From assembly GCA_937864365.1 (NCBI GenBank), contig CALMJT010000138.1:1-48034 (forward strand): DNA of 48,034 nt, written 5' to 3'. Under the pieces are notes generated by a model, which worked only from the letters and a program-made list of their open reading frames with translations, did no database searches and was not told the origin of the DNA. This DNA is from an uncultured Alteromonadales bacterium. GTDB lineage: Bacteria > Pseudomonadota > Gammaproteobacteria > Pseudomonadales > Cellvibrionaceae. Positions 17,542-27,289 of the stretch are shown piece after piece (within the stretch, counting starts at the first letter, position 1; the number at the start of each line of letters is the position of its first letter). Position numbers and translations under genes: made by a program.

Positions 17542-18023
17542 GTGATTAATGGGTTTTCGTTCTTCTAAATTAGATTACTGCGACGAAACCAATCCTTGTT
17601 GACTTGTAGAGTGTTGTCCTGACACACAATCTATTACTGATTACTGCAAGATTTGTACGATCACACGAAAGTGATGTGAGATGCTATTACAGAGAGTTGC
17701 AAGCTCGATAAATCTAGTGCGCTGCGTAAACTATGATCCTAATTTCGAGGACGCTTTAGACAATTTGTTTCTACTACCTTATTTGGTGTGACTAAGCTGA
17801 CTCAAAAGTCTCAGGCTGGAACGAAATATCGTGTTTTATAAGGCACATAGCTTTGGGCATAACAACGAGAAACGTAGGAACATGCAATTTATAGGGTGAT
17901 TTTATCATCTTATAAATAAACAAACATGAAAGAAAAGAAAGATTGGTAAGGATAAATTGAAAGAATTGTTGATGATCTGGTTTGGAGAAATGTGCAAGTG
18001 GCGAGGCCACTTGCAATAAGCCA
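17542..18023. other. Intergenic region with hairpin after ettA
   Basis: This 482-base gap holds the upstream region of the MapZ-like gene and the downstream region of ettA. A perfect hairpin TGCAAGTGGC-GAG-GCCACTTGCA at 17993-18015 lies 8 bases after the ettA stop. It lacks a following T-run on the minus strand, so it is a possible but atypical terminator. An 86-codon frame in this gap looks accidental. No RNA gene was recognised. Confidence 0.45.
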
Positions 18024-19688
18024 TTACACTTTAATGGGTTTGTATTTAACACGTTTGGGCTGTGCTTCTGAGCCTTTACGTTTTACAAAGTCTTCATGAT
18101 ATTCGGTGTAGTTACCTTCAAAGAACACCACTTCACTCTCGCCTTCGTACGACAAAATATGCGTTGCAACGCGGTCAAGGAACCAGCGATCATGGGAGAT
18201 AACCAAGGCGCAACCGGGGAAGTTCAAAAGCGCTTCTTCAAGTGCACGTAGAGTTTCAACGTCCAAATCGTTTGACGGTTCGTCAAGAAGAAGAACGTTA
18301 GCACCCTGTTTGAGCGTATTGGCCAAATGTAAACGACCGCGCTCACCACCAGACAGCTCACCTACGCGTTTTTGTTGGTCACTGCCTTTAAAGTTAAAGC
18401 GACCCACATACGAACGTGAGGGAACTTCGTAGTTGCCGATCTTAAGAATATCATGACCGCCAGAAACGGCTTCCCATACGGTCTGCTCGTCTTTTAAACC
18501 TTCACGGCTTTGTTCAACAAACGCTAGCTGAACGGTTTCACCCATTTCAATACTGCCTGCGTCCGGCTGCTCAGCCCCAGAAATCATTCTGAATAACGTA
18601 GACTTACCTGCACCGTTACCACCAACGATACCCACAATGGCACCTTTAGGAATGGTAAAGCTCAGGTTGTTAATCAACAGACGGTCGCCAAAGCTTTTGC
18701 TGACGTTTTTAAACTCAATGACTTTATCGCCAAGGCGCTCACCCGGCGGAATGTAAATTTCATTGGTTTCGTTACGGCTTTGGAATTCCTGCGATTGCAG
18801 TTCTTCAAAACGTGCCAAGCGGGCTTTGTTTTTGGCGTGACGGCCTTTCGGGTTTTGACGAACCCACTCAAGTTCTGCCTTGATGGCTTTTTGGTGAGAA
18901 GCTTCGGCGCGCTCTTCTTGCTGCAAGCGTTTTTCTTTCGCTTCTAACCATGTTGAGTAGTTGCCCTCGTAAGGAATACCGCGACCTCGGTCAAGTTCCA
19001 AAATCCAACCGGCGGCGTTATCTAAGAAATAACGGTCATGGGTAATGGCCACAACAGTGCCTGGAAAATCAACCAAGAAGCGCTCTAACCAATGTACCGA
19101 TTCGGCGTCCAAGTGGTTGGTTGGTTCGTCAAGCAATAGCATGTCTGGACGTGAGAGCAGCAAGCGGCACAAGGCTACACGGCGACGTTCACCACCGGAC
19201 AGTTTAGTAACATCGGCATCCCAAGGTGGTAAACGCAATGCATCTGCGGCGGTTTCTAATTTATGATCAAGATTGTGCGCGTCCCACGCTTGAATAATGT
19301 CTTCAAGCTCGCCTTGGCGTTTGGCCAGGGCATCAAAATCGGCGTCGGGTTCGGCGTAGTCTGCGTAGACTTGATCAAGAGCAGCGATGGCGTCAACCGC
19401 TTCCTGAACACCCTCTTCAACATTACCGCGCACGGTTTTGGTTGGGTCTAGGTGAGGTTCCTGAGATAGATAACCTACCTTGATGCCGGGCATTGGACGA
19501 GCTTCACCGTTGTAATCGGTGTCGACACCCGCCATGATTTTTAGAAGGGTAGATTTACCCGCACCGTTTAAACCAAGTACGCCAATTTTCGCACCTGGAA
19601 AAAACGATAAAGAAATATCTTTTAAAATCTCGCGCTTAGGAGGAACAATTTTCCCCACGCGATTCATACTGTAAACGTATTGAGCCAT
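18024..19688 (-). CDS. ettA: Energy-dependent translational throttle protein EttA (ABC-F ATPase)
   Basis: 554 residues, the usual EttA length. There are two ABC domains with Walker A GLNGAGKST and GGNGAGKST, signature motifs LSGGERRRV and LSGGERGRL, and Walker B LLLDEPTNHLD and LLLDEPSNDLD. A charged linker of about 80 residues (LEAKEKRLQQEERAEAS...) joins them, and there is no membrane domain. The N-terminal MAQYVYSMNRVGKIVPPKR matches EttA closely. It binds the ribosomal E site and gates the first elongation step according to ATP/ADP. The start has a GAGGAA site. Monocistronic. Confidence 0.96.
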   Translation of the reverse strand: MAQYVYSMNRVGKIVPPKREILKDISLSFFPGAKIGVLGLNGAGKSTLLKIMAGVDTDYNGEARPMPGIKVGYLSQEPHLDPTKTVRGNVEEGVQEAVDAIAALDQVYADYAEPDADFDALAKRQGELEDIIQAWDAHNLDHKLETAADALRLPPWDADVTKLSGGERRRVALCRLLLSRPDMLLLDEPTNHLDAESVHWLERFLVDFPGTVVAITHDRYFLDNAAGWILELDRGRGIPYEGNYSTWLEAKEKRLQQEERAEASHQKAIKAELEWVRQNPKGRHAKNKARLARFEELQSQEFQSRNETNEIYIPPGERLGDKVIEFKNVSKSFGDRLLINNLSFTIPKGAIVGIVGGNGAGKSTLFRMISGAEQPDAGSIEMGETVQLAFVEQSREGLKDEQTVWEAVSGGHDILKIGNYEVPSRSYVGRFNFKGSDQQKRVGELSGGERGRLHLANTLKQGANVLLLDEPSNDLDVETLRALEEALLNFPGCALVISHDRWFLDRVATHILSYEGESEVVFFEGNYTEYHEDFVKRKGSEAQPKRVKYKPIKV

Positions 19689-19858
19689 ATAACAGAATTC
19701 CTCTGAGTCGAGTACGTGCTGGCTTTGACGAGTTGCTCAAACAGCAACTGACTAGAAATTAATAATAGGCGGCCAAAATCTGGCTAAGGTCGCGGAAGGT
19801 ACCGGAAGTTTTCAATAGTTTCAAATTTATATTAGCGTCATTGTAAAGCTTTCACACA

Positions 19859-19886
19859 TAAAAAAACCGGCGCAAAGCGCCGGTTT
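19859..19886 (-). terminator. Intrinsic terminator of the TonB-dependent receptor gene
   Basis: Stem AAAACCGGCGC/GCGCCGGTTTT around a short loop, 26 bases after the receptor stop on the minus strand, with A-rich and T-rich flanks. It is probably bidirectional, but no plus-strand gene reads into it. Confidence 0.85.
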
Positions 19887-19911
19887 TCAAGTTACAAAGT
19901 TTATTCAAAAC

Positions 19912-22900
19912 TTAGAACTTATAGTTAACACCTACACGAAGCTTCCATAGAGAAGCTTGGGTATCACGAGTTTCACCTCGTGGATTCAAGAACTCTCTAT
20001 AAGTGTAAGTATCAGTTGCTTCATCATAGGTAGCATCAACAACTTGCTGAATTTGTGGGAAAGAAGCTTGAGTCAACTCGCCCCACTCGTCGTTTAACAA
20101 GTTGCCAACGTTTTCGATAACAACAAACAGGTTAGCTTTTTGATCTGGAGTAAATCCAGGAAGCTCTTGATCGATACGTAGATCGAAACGGTTCCACCAG
20201 CTGCCCTCGATGGTGTTACGGCCAGCGACTGAGCCACGAGATAGACCTGCTTCGTCAACTAGGCTGAAGAATGCTTCGGAATCGAAGGTATCTGCGAAAA
20301 CTACGTTTGGATCATCTACACCTGTTGGAACGTAAAGAAGGTTACGGTTACCGCCGTTAGCAGGATCACCTAAGAAACCGTTGCTACCAAAGGTATATGA
20401 GTAAGATCTGTTTTGGCTAGATACACCGAATAGAGAGAACTTGGTGTAGTTGTCGCCAAAGAACGCTTTCTCGTAAGACAATCTTAGAGTGAAGCGGTGC
20501 GGAGTCTCGAAGTTAGAAGTACCAACGCTTGGATTGTTTAGGTCATCGATTGCAGTATTCGTGAAGTTCGAGAATGCAACAGAGCTAGCACCAGCGGTGA
20601 CATCTTCAGAATCAGTAGCAGCATAACCTAACGAGAAGCTTAAGCCGTTATCGTATTCTTTGCTAAGTGACACAGAGAAAATGTTAGAAGAACCAGAATC
20701 GCCTTTAACGTTGGTTAACTCAAATACTTGAGTAGATCCGCCAAATGCGTCGGCACTTGAGTAGATAGGGCGACCATCGAAAGTGGTTCCGGTTTGCTCC
20801 AACGATGCATCAATAACAAGCGCAGCGTCTTCTTTTTCGGTATGGATAAAGTCGGTTTGTAAGATATAACCGTTACCCACGTCTAAACTCGCACCCAAGT
20901 TAAATTTCCACTCAGAAGGCACATCGAAATCAGGATCGATTACGTTTGTGCCACCGATGCTACCTTGTGGGTTAGCGTTAGCGACAAAATCGATACCTTC
21001 TTGAGGTGCATTGGCGATTGGAGTGCCGTTGAAAGTTAGATCTGCGAAGTTTACGTTACGTGCTTGGTATTCAACTTGAGTGATACCAGTGTTTGAGTAG
21101 TTGTTAGACAACCAAACGTTCGGGTTACCACCAGAGTAAAGACCTAAACCACCGTGTAATTCTAGGTTGCCATCAACATTGTATTGGAAGCCAAAACGTG
21201 GTTGAAGCAAATCAGCGCCGTCTAGGTTATCAGCGTTAGAGAAGCCCAACGCGTTTGATAGGTTCGGGTTGAACGCTGGAACGTCGTCACTTTCGTAGAA
21301 ATCGTAACGAAGACCAAACAACAAAGTTAAATCAACATTGCTGAATGTGTACTCGTACTGGCCGTAAATTGAGCCAATTTGGTATGCGAAATTGGCAGCA
21401 GCATCCGCAGGATTGTTAGTACCTACGGCACTTTCGTAAGTAATACGAGATGCTTGGCCCGCTTCAAAATCGTCAATGCTGTTAAAGCGGTATTCACCAA
21501 TAGATTCTTGAACGAATAGGTTAAATACGTCCAAGTCTTGGTATTCGATACCACCTGAGAATACATGGTTGCCTGAGTAATAAGTACCGGCAAACTTGAA
21601 GTTCAAGTTGTCGTAATTCAAGTCGTTAGATTGACGTGAATCATCAGTACCTAAGTAAATGGTTGAACGGTCGCCGTTAGCGCCGGTATGGAAAATCTGC
21701 ACCTCACCAAATTGACCGCCGTCTATAGAATCTTGGCGGTTATCAACGTCGGTGTAACCGACTTTAAATTCGGTAGTGAAGTTATCAGTCCAGTTTGAGA
21801 ATAACTGAACAGAATAAGAAGTTAACTCTGCACCATCTTCATACAAGTGGTTTGAAAATTCAAATTCGTCAGAGTCGCCATCAGATTCGGTTGTAACGAA
21901 GCCATCAACATAGTTATAGGTTAACGCTAGACGTTGTGAATCGCTGATGTTCCAGTCTAATTTAACGAGGATCTTTTCGTCTTCGTTATCAAAGGTGGTT
22001 GGTACGCCGCCTGGATCATAACCGTAAACACGCTGAGAAATTTCGCGGATACGATCAAAGTCAGCTTGGGTAAAGCCGTCAACTGGAGTGCCGGCACCTG
22101 AGCCTTCAGGGCCTCTGTTGAAGTTGTCTGCACCTTCTAATTTTTCGTAAGCGGCGAAGAAGAACAATTTGTCTTTAACAATTGGGCCACCCACGTGGAA
22201 ACCAAAACGTTTTTCATCGAAATCGTCCACGTCGATATCGTCGCCGTCGATTTCATCACCAGTGAAGCTTTCATCGGTGTAGTCGTAGAAGAAACCGCCA
22301 TGGAATTCATTGGTACCAGACTTGGTAACGGCGTTGATGTTACATGCAGTAAAGCCGCTGTATTGAACATCAAATGGTGCAAGTTCTACGGCAACCTGAT
22401 CAATAGCATCAAACGAGAAGGGTACACGGTTGGTTGGGAAGCCGCCTTGGCGAAGACCAAAGTCATCGTTTAAACGCACACCGTCAACGGTAAGAGAGTT
22501 GAAACGTGGGTTAGCACCACCACACTGAATGGCGTTGTCGTTGGTTGGGTCAATGTGGATTCGAGGATCGGCGCGAATGATATCTTTAATGTCGCGGTTA
22601 ATCGCTGGAATAGATTGAATATCACTTAGGTTGAACGTCGAAGACGGGCCAGTTGCTGTGTTATTTAATGCGCTAGCATCAGCAATAACGGTTACTTCTT
22701 CGATGTTACTATCGCCCAAAGTGGCGTTGAAGTTAAAGGTCTCACCTAACTGGAGGAAAATACCTTCTTGAGTTTCGTCTTCGAAAGTATTCGAATCCAC
22801 GATAATGCGGTATGGACCGCCAACGCGTAGACCACGAGCTGAGAAGCGACCGTTAGAATTAGTTGTAACCTCTGAAGACGTATTCGAAGGAATGTGGATA

Positions 22901-23046
22901 ATTCGAATAACAGCAGAAGTTGGGCTACCACTTGGTCCAGTGATTTGCCCAGTAATAGCGGAGGTGGTTTCTTGTGCAAGTGCGCCTGATGCACCAGCAG
23001 CTAAAAACACGGCCGCGGCTAAGCGTCGCTTGATGAATGGTTTCAT
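19912..23046 (-). CDS. Oar-like TonB-dependent outer-membrane receptor
   Basis: 1044 residues. A signal peptide ends near GALA-QE. A carboxypeptidase-regulatory-like beta domain (about 28-115) precedes the plug (about 120-260, with IPAINRDIKDIIRADPRI and VDGVRLNDDFGL), then a large beta-barrel ending in an aromatic YKF, as outer-membrane proteins do. The layout is that of Oar-type receptors, larger than siderophore receptors and common in polymer-degrading marine bacteria. The substrate is unknown. A secreted EEP-family phosphoesterase is transcribed divergently 221 bases away, hinting at a phosphorus or nucleic-acid source, but this is only inferred from position. Confidence 0.9.
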   Translation of the reverse strand: MKPFIKRRLAAAVFLAAGASGALAQETTSAITGQITGPSGSPTSAVIRIIHIPSNTSSEVTTNSNGRFSARGLRVGGPYRIIVDSNTFEDETQEGIFLQLGETFNFNATLGDSNIEEVTVIADASALNNTATGPSSTFNLSDIQSIPAINRDIKDIIRADPRIHIDPTNDNAIQCGGANPRFNSLTVDGVRLNDDFGLRQGGFPTNRVPFSFDAIDQVAVELAPFDVQYSGFTACNINAVTKSGTNEFHGGFFYDYTDESFTGDEIDGDDIDVDDFDEKRFGFHVGGPIVKDKLFFFAAYEKLEGADNFNRGPEGSGAGTPVDGFTQADFDRIREISQRVYGYDPGGVPTTFDNEDEKILVKLDWNISDSQRLALTYNYVDGFVTTESDGDSDEFEFSNHLYEDGAELTSYSVQLFSNWTDNFTTEFKVGYTDVDNRQDSIDGGQFGEVQIFHTGANGDRSTIYLGTDDSRQSNDLNYDNLNFKFAGTYYSGNHVFSGGIEYQDLDVFNLFVQESIGEYRFNSIDDFEAGQASRITYESAVGTNNPADAAANFAYQIGSIYGQYEYTFSNVDLTLLFGLRYDFYESDDVPAFNPNLSNALGFSNADNLDGADLLQPRFGFQYNVDGNLELHGGLGLYSGGNPNVWLSNNYSNTGITQVEYQARNVNFADLTFNGTPIANAPQEGIDFVANANPQGSIGGTNVIDPDFDVPSEWKFNLGASLDVGNGYILQTDFIHTEKEDAALVIDASLEQTGTTFDGRPIYSSADAFGGSTQVFELTNVKGDSGSSNIFSVSLSKEYDNGLSFSLGYAATDSEDVTAGASSVAFSNFTNTAIDDLNNPSVGTSNFETPHRFTLRLSYEKAFFGDNYTKFSLFGVSSQNRSYSYTFGSNGFLGDPANGGNRNLLYVPTGVDDPNVVFADTFDSEAFFSLVDEAGLSRGSVAGRNTIEGSWWNRFDLRIDQELPGFTPDQKANLFVVIENVGNLLNDEWGELTQASFPQIQQVVDATYDEATDTYTYREFLNPRGETRDTQASLWKLRVGVNYKF

Positions 23047-23267
23047 AGCGTTTCAATCCCTAATGATTACGTTATAAAAGTGATCTTAATGTTGTGTTGC
23101 GAACAAATAAAATACGAATCGCGCAATTGTCGATACAAATTATTACAAATTAGTTACAGTGTCAGCCCCTGCGATAACTATTTTTTATTCGGCCAGTACA
23201 CTAATTACGATGATTGTTCTCTCGGCGTCATAAATAGTTTTTAACTGACGGAAATGGATAAGTTTTT

Positions 23268-24470
23268 ATGGCAAATAGTCAGCTTTTTAAGTGGTTAAGT
23301 TTTTTAATTTTTTGTATTTGCAGTGCTATGACTTACGCAGATGAAAATTCCGCAAGCTCAGTCATTCGTATCGCAACTTTTAACGTCAGTATGGAAGCAA
23401 CAAATTACACTGACGAAAAACTAGACGATGAAAGCAACGATATTCTTACTAAAGAATTACTGAGCGGCAAAAATTCACAAATAAAAAATATAGCTGAAAT
23501 AATTCAGCGTGTTCGTCCAAATATCATTTTGTTGAATGAATTCGACTATATTCAAAATCCTAGCAGGGGCGTATTGGCGTTTATTGATCAATATCTAAAA
23601 TTAGCCCAGCAAAGCGAATTATCGGGAATCGATTATCCCTACTTTTTTACTGCTCCCGTTAATACCGGAGAACCAAGCCCGTACGATTTTAATCGAGATG
23701 GCATTGCCTCTGGTAAAGGTGAAGATGCGTGGGGCTACGGAAATTATCCCGGCCAATACGGAATGGTAGTGTTGAGCCAATTTCCAATAGACATAGAGTC
23801 AATTCGCACTTTCAAGAATTTCCGTTGGCACGATATGCCCGGCGCTTTAATGCCTGTAGATCCGGCTTCAGGGGCGCCTTGGTATTCACAACCACAATGG
23901 CAAGATTTTAGATTATCGTCCAAGTCTCATTGGGACCTGCCAATAACCATTCAAAATAAAAAGATTCATCTGTTAGCACAGCATCCAACACCACCGGTAT
24001 TTGATGGCCCGGAGAATCGTAATGGCCTTAGAAACCACGATGAAATCCGTTTGATTACGGATTATTTATCGGGTGAATCGTATCTTTACGACGATGCTGG
24101 ATCTCGCGAAAAATTTAATGGCCAGCGCTTTGTTATTCTCGGCGACTTAAATGCCAGTGTGTACAGCAAAGAAACCTATCCGGGTACCATGGAGCAGCTG
24201 CTTAATCACCCAAAAATAAATTCGAGTTTTATTCCTACAAGCGACGGCGGCAAAGAAAATGCTCCCGATGATGCCAATAGTGATGAGCATACCGCGTTTT
24301 GGAAAAGTCGGGCTGATTACGTATTACCTTCAAAAGAAGGTCTAGAGATTGTTGGTGGTGGTGTCTATTGGCCGACCAATGACAGCGCTTTGTTTCGTTT
24401 GGTCGCCGATCGTAAAGCGTCTTCAGATCATCGTTTAGTTTATTTGGACCTGAAAATAACTGACAACTAA
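23268..24470 (+). CDS. Secreted endonuclease/exonuclease/phosphatase family protein
   Basis: 400 residues with an N-terminal hydrophobic signal (WLSFLIFCICSAMTYA). The EEP fold is shown by ATFNVSME near the start, LLNEFDYI with the metal-binding Glu, a central GDLNAS with the catalytic Asp/Asn, and a C-terminal SDHRLVYLDL. Related proteins hydrolyse nucleic acids, phospholipids or inositol phosphates outside the cytoplasm. The exact substrate cannot be read. The promoter region is shared with the divergent TonB-dependent receptor. Downstream lies repeat copy F. Confidence 0.88.
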   Translation: MANSQLFKWLSFLIFCICSAMTYADENSASSVIRIATFNVSMEATNYTDEKLDDESNDILTKELLSGKNSQIKNIAEIIQRVRPNIILLNEFDYIQNPSRGVLAFIDQYLKLAQQSELSGIDYPYFFTAPVNTGEPSPYDFNRDGIASGKGEDAWGYGNYPGQYGMVVLSQFPIDIESIRTFKNFRWHDMPGALMPVDPASGAPWYSQPQWQDFRLSSKSHWDLPITIQNKKIHLLAQHPTPPVFDGPENRNGLRNHDEIRLITDYLSGESYLYDDAGSREKFNGQRFVILGDLNASVYSKETYPGTMEQLLNHPKINSSFIPTSDGGKENAPDDANSDEHTAFWKSRADYVLPSKEGLEIVGGGVYWPTNDSALFRLVADRKASSDHRLVYLDLKITDN

Positions 24471-24541
24471 AAAGCGAAGGCCGGTTTTGTACTGAAAGAA
24501 AGTCTCTTTTGTACGGGAATAAATACCTTAACAAAAAGGTT

Positions 24542-24688
24542 AACGAACTCTTACTAACCTAGAATTTCCAATATCACAAGGATGTACCACCAATTTTAAG
24601 AACGGTAAGTAATTGAAATTATAAAGAAATTAAAAATCGAATGGTTAATTTCTTTCCTCTAAATTAATTGTGGAAGTATTAATTCTAA
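24542..24688 (-). repeat. Dispersed palindromic repeat, copy F
   Basis: About 147 bp, reverse orientation: AGAATTTCCAATATCACAAG, GATGTACCACCAATTTTAAG, then AACGGTAAGTAATTGAAATT, ATAAAGAAATT and CTCTAAATTAATTGTGGAAG. It is more AT-rich and more diverged in the arms than copies G and H, but the core is well kept. It lies between the EEP gene and glyA. Confidence 0.83.
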
Positions 24689-24969
24689 GTGATTTAGTTT
24701 ACTTTCCCAGACGAATAACTACTTGCCTGTGTATTCAGTAAAAGTTGTTTTAGAAGAATTTACGTTCAAGAATCCGTAGGCCGATTCCCTACACAAACCC
24801 TGTTGAATCTGTATTGAATCTATTAAATGGTGCAAGCAGTGATAGCTTTGGTATTTTTCTGCGTATTCCTGTCTTAATCGACCAAAAACACTAAAATAGA
24901 GAGCAAATTTTACTGGATCGTGTAAAATCCGCGCCTCATTTTTAGACACCGGACCAGAAGGGGTAGCCA
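24689..24969. promoter_or_regulatory. glyA upstream region with candidate -10 box
   Basis: A possible -10 TAAAAT at 24923-24928 is followed by a GC-rich CCGCGCC discriminator. The -35 is weak. A ribosome-binding site AGAAGGGG precedes the glyA ATG. A minus-strand frame of 83 codons here starts with TTG opposite glyA and is judged accidental. Confidence 0.35.
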
Positions 24970-26235
24970 ATGTTTGAATCCAACCAAACCCTGGAGCAAT
25001 TTGATCCCGAAATTTGGGAAGCTATTGAGCAAGAAAATCAGCGCCAAGAGGAGCACATCGAACTGATTGCTTCTGAAAACTACACCAGCCCGTTGGTCAT
25101 GGTTGCTCAAGGCAGCAAATTGACGAACAAGTATGCCGAAGGCTACCCTGGCAAGCGCTACTACGGCGGTTGTGAATACGTTGATAAAGCCGAAGCCTTA
25201 GCCATCGAACGCGCTAAAGAGCTCTTTGGTGCCGACTACGCCAACGTACAGCCACACTCGGGTTCGCAAGCGAACGCAGCGGTTTATCAAGCCTTGTGTG
25301 AGCCGGGTGACACCGTTTTAGGTTTTGACCTTGCCCACGGCGGTCACCTTACTCACGGTGCCAAAGTTAACTTCTCGGGCAAAACCTACAACGCCATTCA
25401 ATACGGCTTGAACACCGAAACCGGTGAGGTCGATTACGACCAAGTTGAAGCTCTAGCCAAAGAACACAAACCAAAAATGATTGTTGCGGGTTTCTCTGCG
25501 TATTCCAAAGTTATGGATTGGCAGCGCTTCCGCGATATCGCAGACAGTGTTGGCGCCTATTTAATGGTTGATATGGCTCACGTTGCAGGTCTTGTTGCTG
25601 CCGGTGTTTATCCAAACCCTGTACAAATTGCAGACGTAACCACCTCTACCACCCACAAAACCCTTCGTGGTCCTCGTGGTGGTATTATTTTGGCCCGTGC
25701 TAACGAAGCAATCGAGAAGAAGCTTAACTCAGCGGTATTCCCAGGTGGTCAAGGTGGCCCATTGATGCACGTAATCGCCGCTAAAGCGATCAGCTTCAAA
25801 GAAGCGCTATCACCAGAATTTAAAGAATACCAAAAACAAGTGGTTGCTAATGCAAAAGCAATGGCAGCGACCTTTATGGAACGTGGTATTAAAATCGTTT
25901 CTGGCGGTACTGAAAACCACCTAATGTTGGTTGATCTAATCGGTAAAGAATACACCGGTAAAGACGCTGATAAAGCTCTTGGCGATGCTTACATCACCGT
26001 TAACAAAAACGCAGTGCCAAACGATCCGCGTTCACCGTTTGTGACCTCTGGCTTGCGCGTAGGTACACCAGCGATTACTACTCGTGGTTTTAAAGAAGCC
26101 GAAACCATTGAATTAACCAACTGGATTTGTGATGTTTTAGAAAGCCTAGAAAAAGGTACCTCTGAAACCGTAATTCCAGAAGTAAAAGCAAAAGTATTGG
26201 ATATCTGCGCACGCTTCCCAGTGTACGCAAGCTAA
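24970..26235 (+). CDS. glyA: Serine hydroxymethyltransferase
   Basis: 421 residues, full length. The PLP-lysine motif is [13 protein letters not shown], the N-terminal substrate region is [12 protein letters not shown], and HSGSQAN and [12 protein letters not shown] are conserved. It interconverts serine and glycine with transfer of a one-carbon unit to tetrahydrofolate in the cytoplasm. Codon use is notably even and biased as in a well-expressed gene. The ribosome-binding site is strong and the gene ends in an intrinsic terminator. It is monocistronic. Confidence 0.98.
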   Translation: MFESNQTLEQFDPEIWEAIEQENQRQEEHIELIASENYTSPLVMVAQGSKLTNKYAEGYPGKRYYGGCEYVDKAEALAIERAKELFGADYANVQPHSGSQANAAVYQALCEPGDTVLGFDLAHGGHLTHGAKVNFSGKTYNAIQYGLNTETGEVDYDQVEALAKEHKPKMIVAGFSAYSKVMDWQRFRDIADSVGAYLMVDMAHVAGLVAAGVYPNPVQIADVTTSTTHKTLRGPRGGIILARANEAIEKKLNSAVFPGGQGGPLMHVIAAKAISFKEALSPEFKEYQKQVVANAKAMAATFMERGIKIVSGGTENHLMLVDLIGKEYTGKDADKALGDAYITVNKNAVPNDPRSPFVTSGLRVGTPAITTRGFKEAETIELTNWICDVLESLEKGTSETVIPEVKAKVLDICARFPVYAS

Positions 26236-26257
26236 GTTCAAAGACTTAATTGCTCTT

Positions 26258-26290
26258 AAAAAACCGCAGATGAAAGTTTGCGGTTTTTTT
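26258..26290 (+). terminator. glyA intrinsic terminator
   Basis: AAAACCGCA...TTGCGGTTTTTTT forms a stem of about nine pairs followed by a T-run, 22 bases after the glyA stop. Confidence 0.93.
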
Positions 26291-26390
26291 ATGTCTGCTG
26301 TTTAAGGCTTGTGTTTTTGGTGAGCAATTTTTTATAGGTTTGACGCAAGCTCTAAATACACTTTGTTGATTAAAGTTTGAACCTTGCGTG

Positions 26391-26416
26391 TCACTAAGTG
26401 ATAGAATAGTATCACT
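26391..26416 (+). promoter_or_regulatory. Probable autoregulatory operator of the toxin-antitoxin operon
   Basis: Nested inverted repeats: TCACT-A-AGTGA at 26391-26401, and AGTGATA (26397-26403) facing TATCACT (26410-26416). They end three bases before the antitoxin ATG. Antitoxins of the Phd/YefM type usually repress through such palindromes. The site leaves no room for a normal ribosome-binding site, so the mRNA may be leaderless or the true start may differ. Confidence 0.65.
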
Positions 26417-26419
26417 TTT

Positions 26420-26677
26420 ATGAAAACAGAACTCGTAACCACCTTAAAGCGCCAAGCCACAAAAATTTTGGCTGAGCTGCACGAAACCAAAGAACCGGTT
26501 CTAATAACAGAGCACGGTCAGCCTTCTGCTTATCTTGTTGATTTTGAACACTACGAGCAAATGCAAAATCGAATGAAGATATTAGAAGGCGTTGCTCGTG
26601 GAGAAAAAGCTGTGTTGGAAGGAAGAGTTTTGTCCGAATCAGAAGCTGAAGAAAGAATGGGGAAATGGCTCAAATAA
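26420..26677 (+). CDS. Phd/YefM-family antitoxin
   Basis: 85 residues. The N-terminal half (TTLKRQATKILAELHETKEPVLITEHGQPSAYLVDFEHYE) is the Phd/YefM DNA-binding fold, which dimerises on operator DNA. The C-terminal half is charged and probably unfolded until it wraps the toxin. It overlaps the toxin gene by 13 bases, as usual for such pairs. No Shine-Dalgarno sequence is seen before the ATG at 26420; the upstream palindromes run almost to the start codon. Confidence 0.92.
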   Translation: MKTELVTTLKRQATKILAELHETKEPVLITEHGQPSAYLVDFEHYEQMQNRMKILEGVARGEKAVLEGRVLSESEAEERMGKWLK

Positions 26678-26982
26678 AATGGACCGAACCCGCGCTTGCA
26701 GATTTGGATGAATTAGCCGAACACATCGCTCTCGATAAACCAAGTGCGGCTAAAAAGTTCGTTAACGAAGTGTTTCAAGCAACTCAAAAATTAAAAACAT
26801 TTCCTGAATCGGGGCGTAAGCCACCTGAGCTAGAAAACACAGACTACAGAGAATTAATTGTAGGGCCGTGCCGTCTGTTTTACCGAGCCGATAAAGATAA
26901 TAATGTGTATATCTTATATGTAATGCGCAGCGAGCGAGAGCTGCGGTTATTTATGTTAAAAGATCGGAAAGGTAATCGCTAA
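26665..26982 (+). CDS. RelE/ParE-superfamily toxin
   Basis: 105 residues with the RelE/ParE fold: IKWTEPALADLDELAEHIALDKPSAAKKFVNEV, then FPESGRKPPE and the core strands YRELIVGPCRLFYRAD and VYILYVMRSERELR. The length and the helix-hairpin start fit ParE (gyrase poison) at least as well as RelE (mRNA cleavage). The target cannot be decided by eye. It is translated with the antitoxin upstream through a 13-base overlap. Confidence 0.92.
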   Translation: MAQIKWTEPALADLDELAEHIALDKPSAAKKFVNEVFQATQKLKTFPESGRKPPELENTDYRELIVGPCRLFYRADKDNNVYILYVMRSERELRLFMLKDRKGNR

Positions 26983-27103
26983 ATTTTCTGAGTCAGAGTG
27001 TATTGCTGGTTGTACTTTATGCATTATCGCAATTGGGGTATTGGTTGAAGTACTTACTTATACCTCAAAATAACGTCGGTAATCCAAGCACACTCGAATC
27101 TTC

Positions 27104-27259
27104 TTGGAACTTCTGATTAACGCATTCCTGATTTAATTAGAGAGCAGAAATCGAAAATGCCATTTCCAATTTCTTCACACCTTCAATTACTTACCATTCT
27201 TGAAATTGGCGAAACGTCCTTGTGTCGCTGGAAACTCTAGGTTAATTAGAGTTTCCGAT
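27104..27259 (+). repeat. Dispersed palindromic repeat, copy G
   Basis: About 156 bp, forward orientation, one of the best-preserved copies: TTGGAACTTCTGATTAACGC, AGCAGAAATCGAAAATGCC, ATTTCCAATTTCTTCACAC, TTCTTGAAATTGGCGAAACG and a perfect ten-pair right hairpin GGAAACTCTA (27230-27239)/TAGAGTTTCC (27247-27256). It lies 30 bases beyond the allophanate hydrolase stop, where it could act as the 3' structure of the guanidine operon. No other feature is seen in this 307-base gap. Confidence 0.9.
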
Positions 27260-27289
27260 AGGTTATTCTTACCTATTTTTGTCGTGCGA

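Noticed and set aside
17792-18052. Minus-strand 86-codon open frame downstream of ettA
   Set aside because: It begins inside the ettA 3' end, has no ribosome-binding site, runs through the 17993 hairpin and has low-complexity hydrophobic content.
24719-24970. Minus-strand 83-codon open frame upstream of glyA
   Set aside because: It starts with TTG opposite the glyA start codon, has no ribosome-binding site and matches no family I know. Its far end lies next to repeat copy F.
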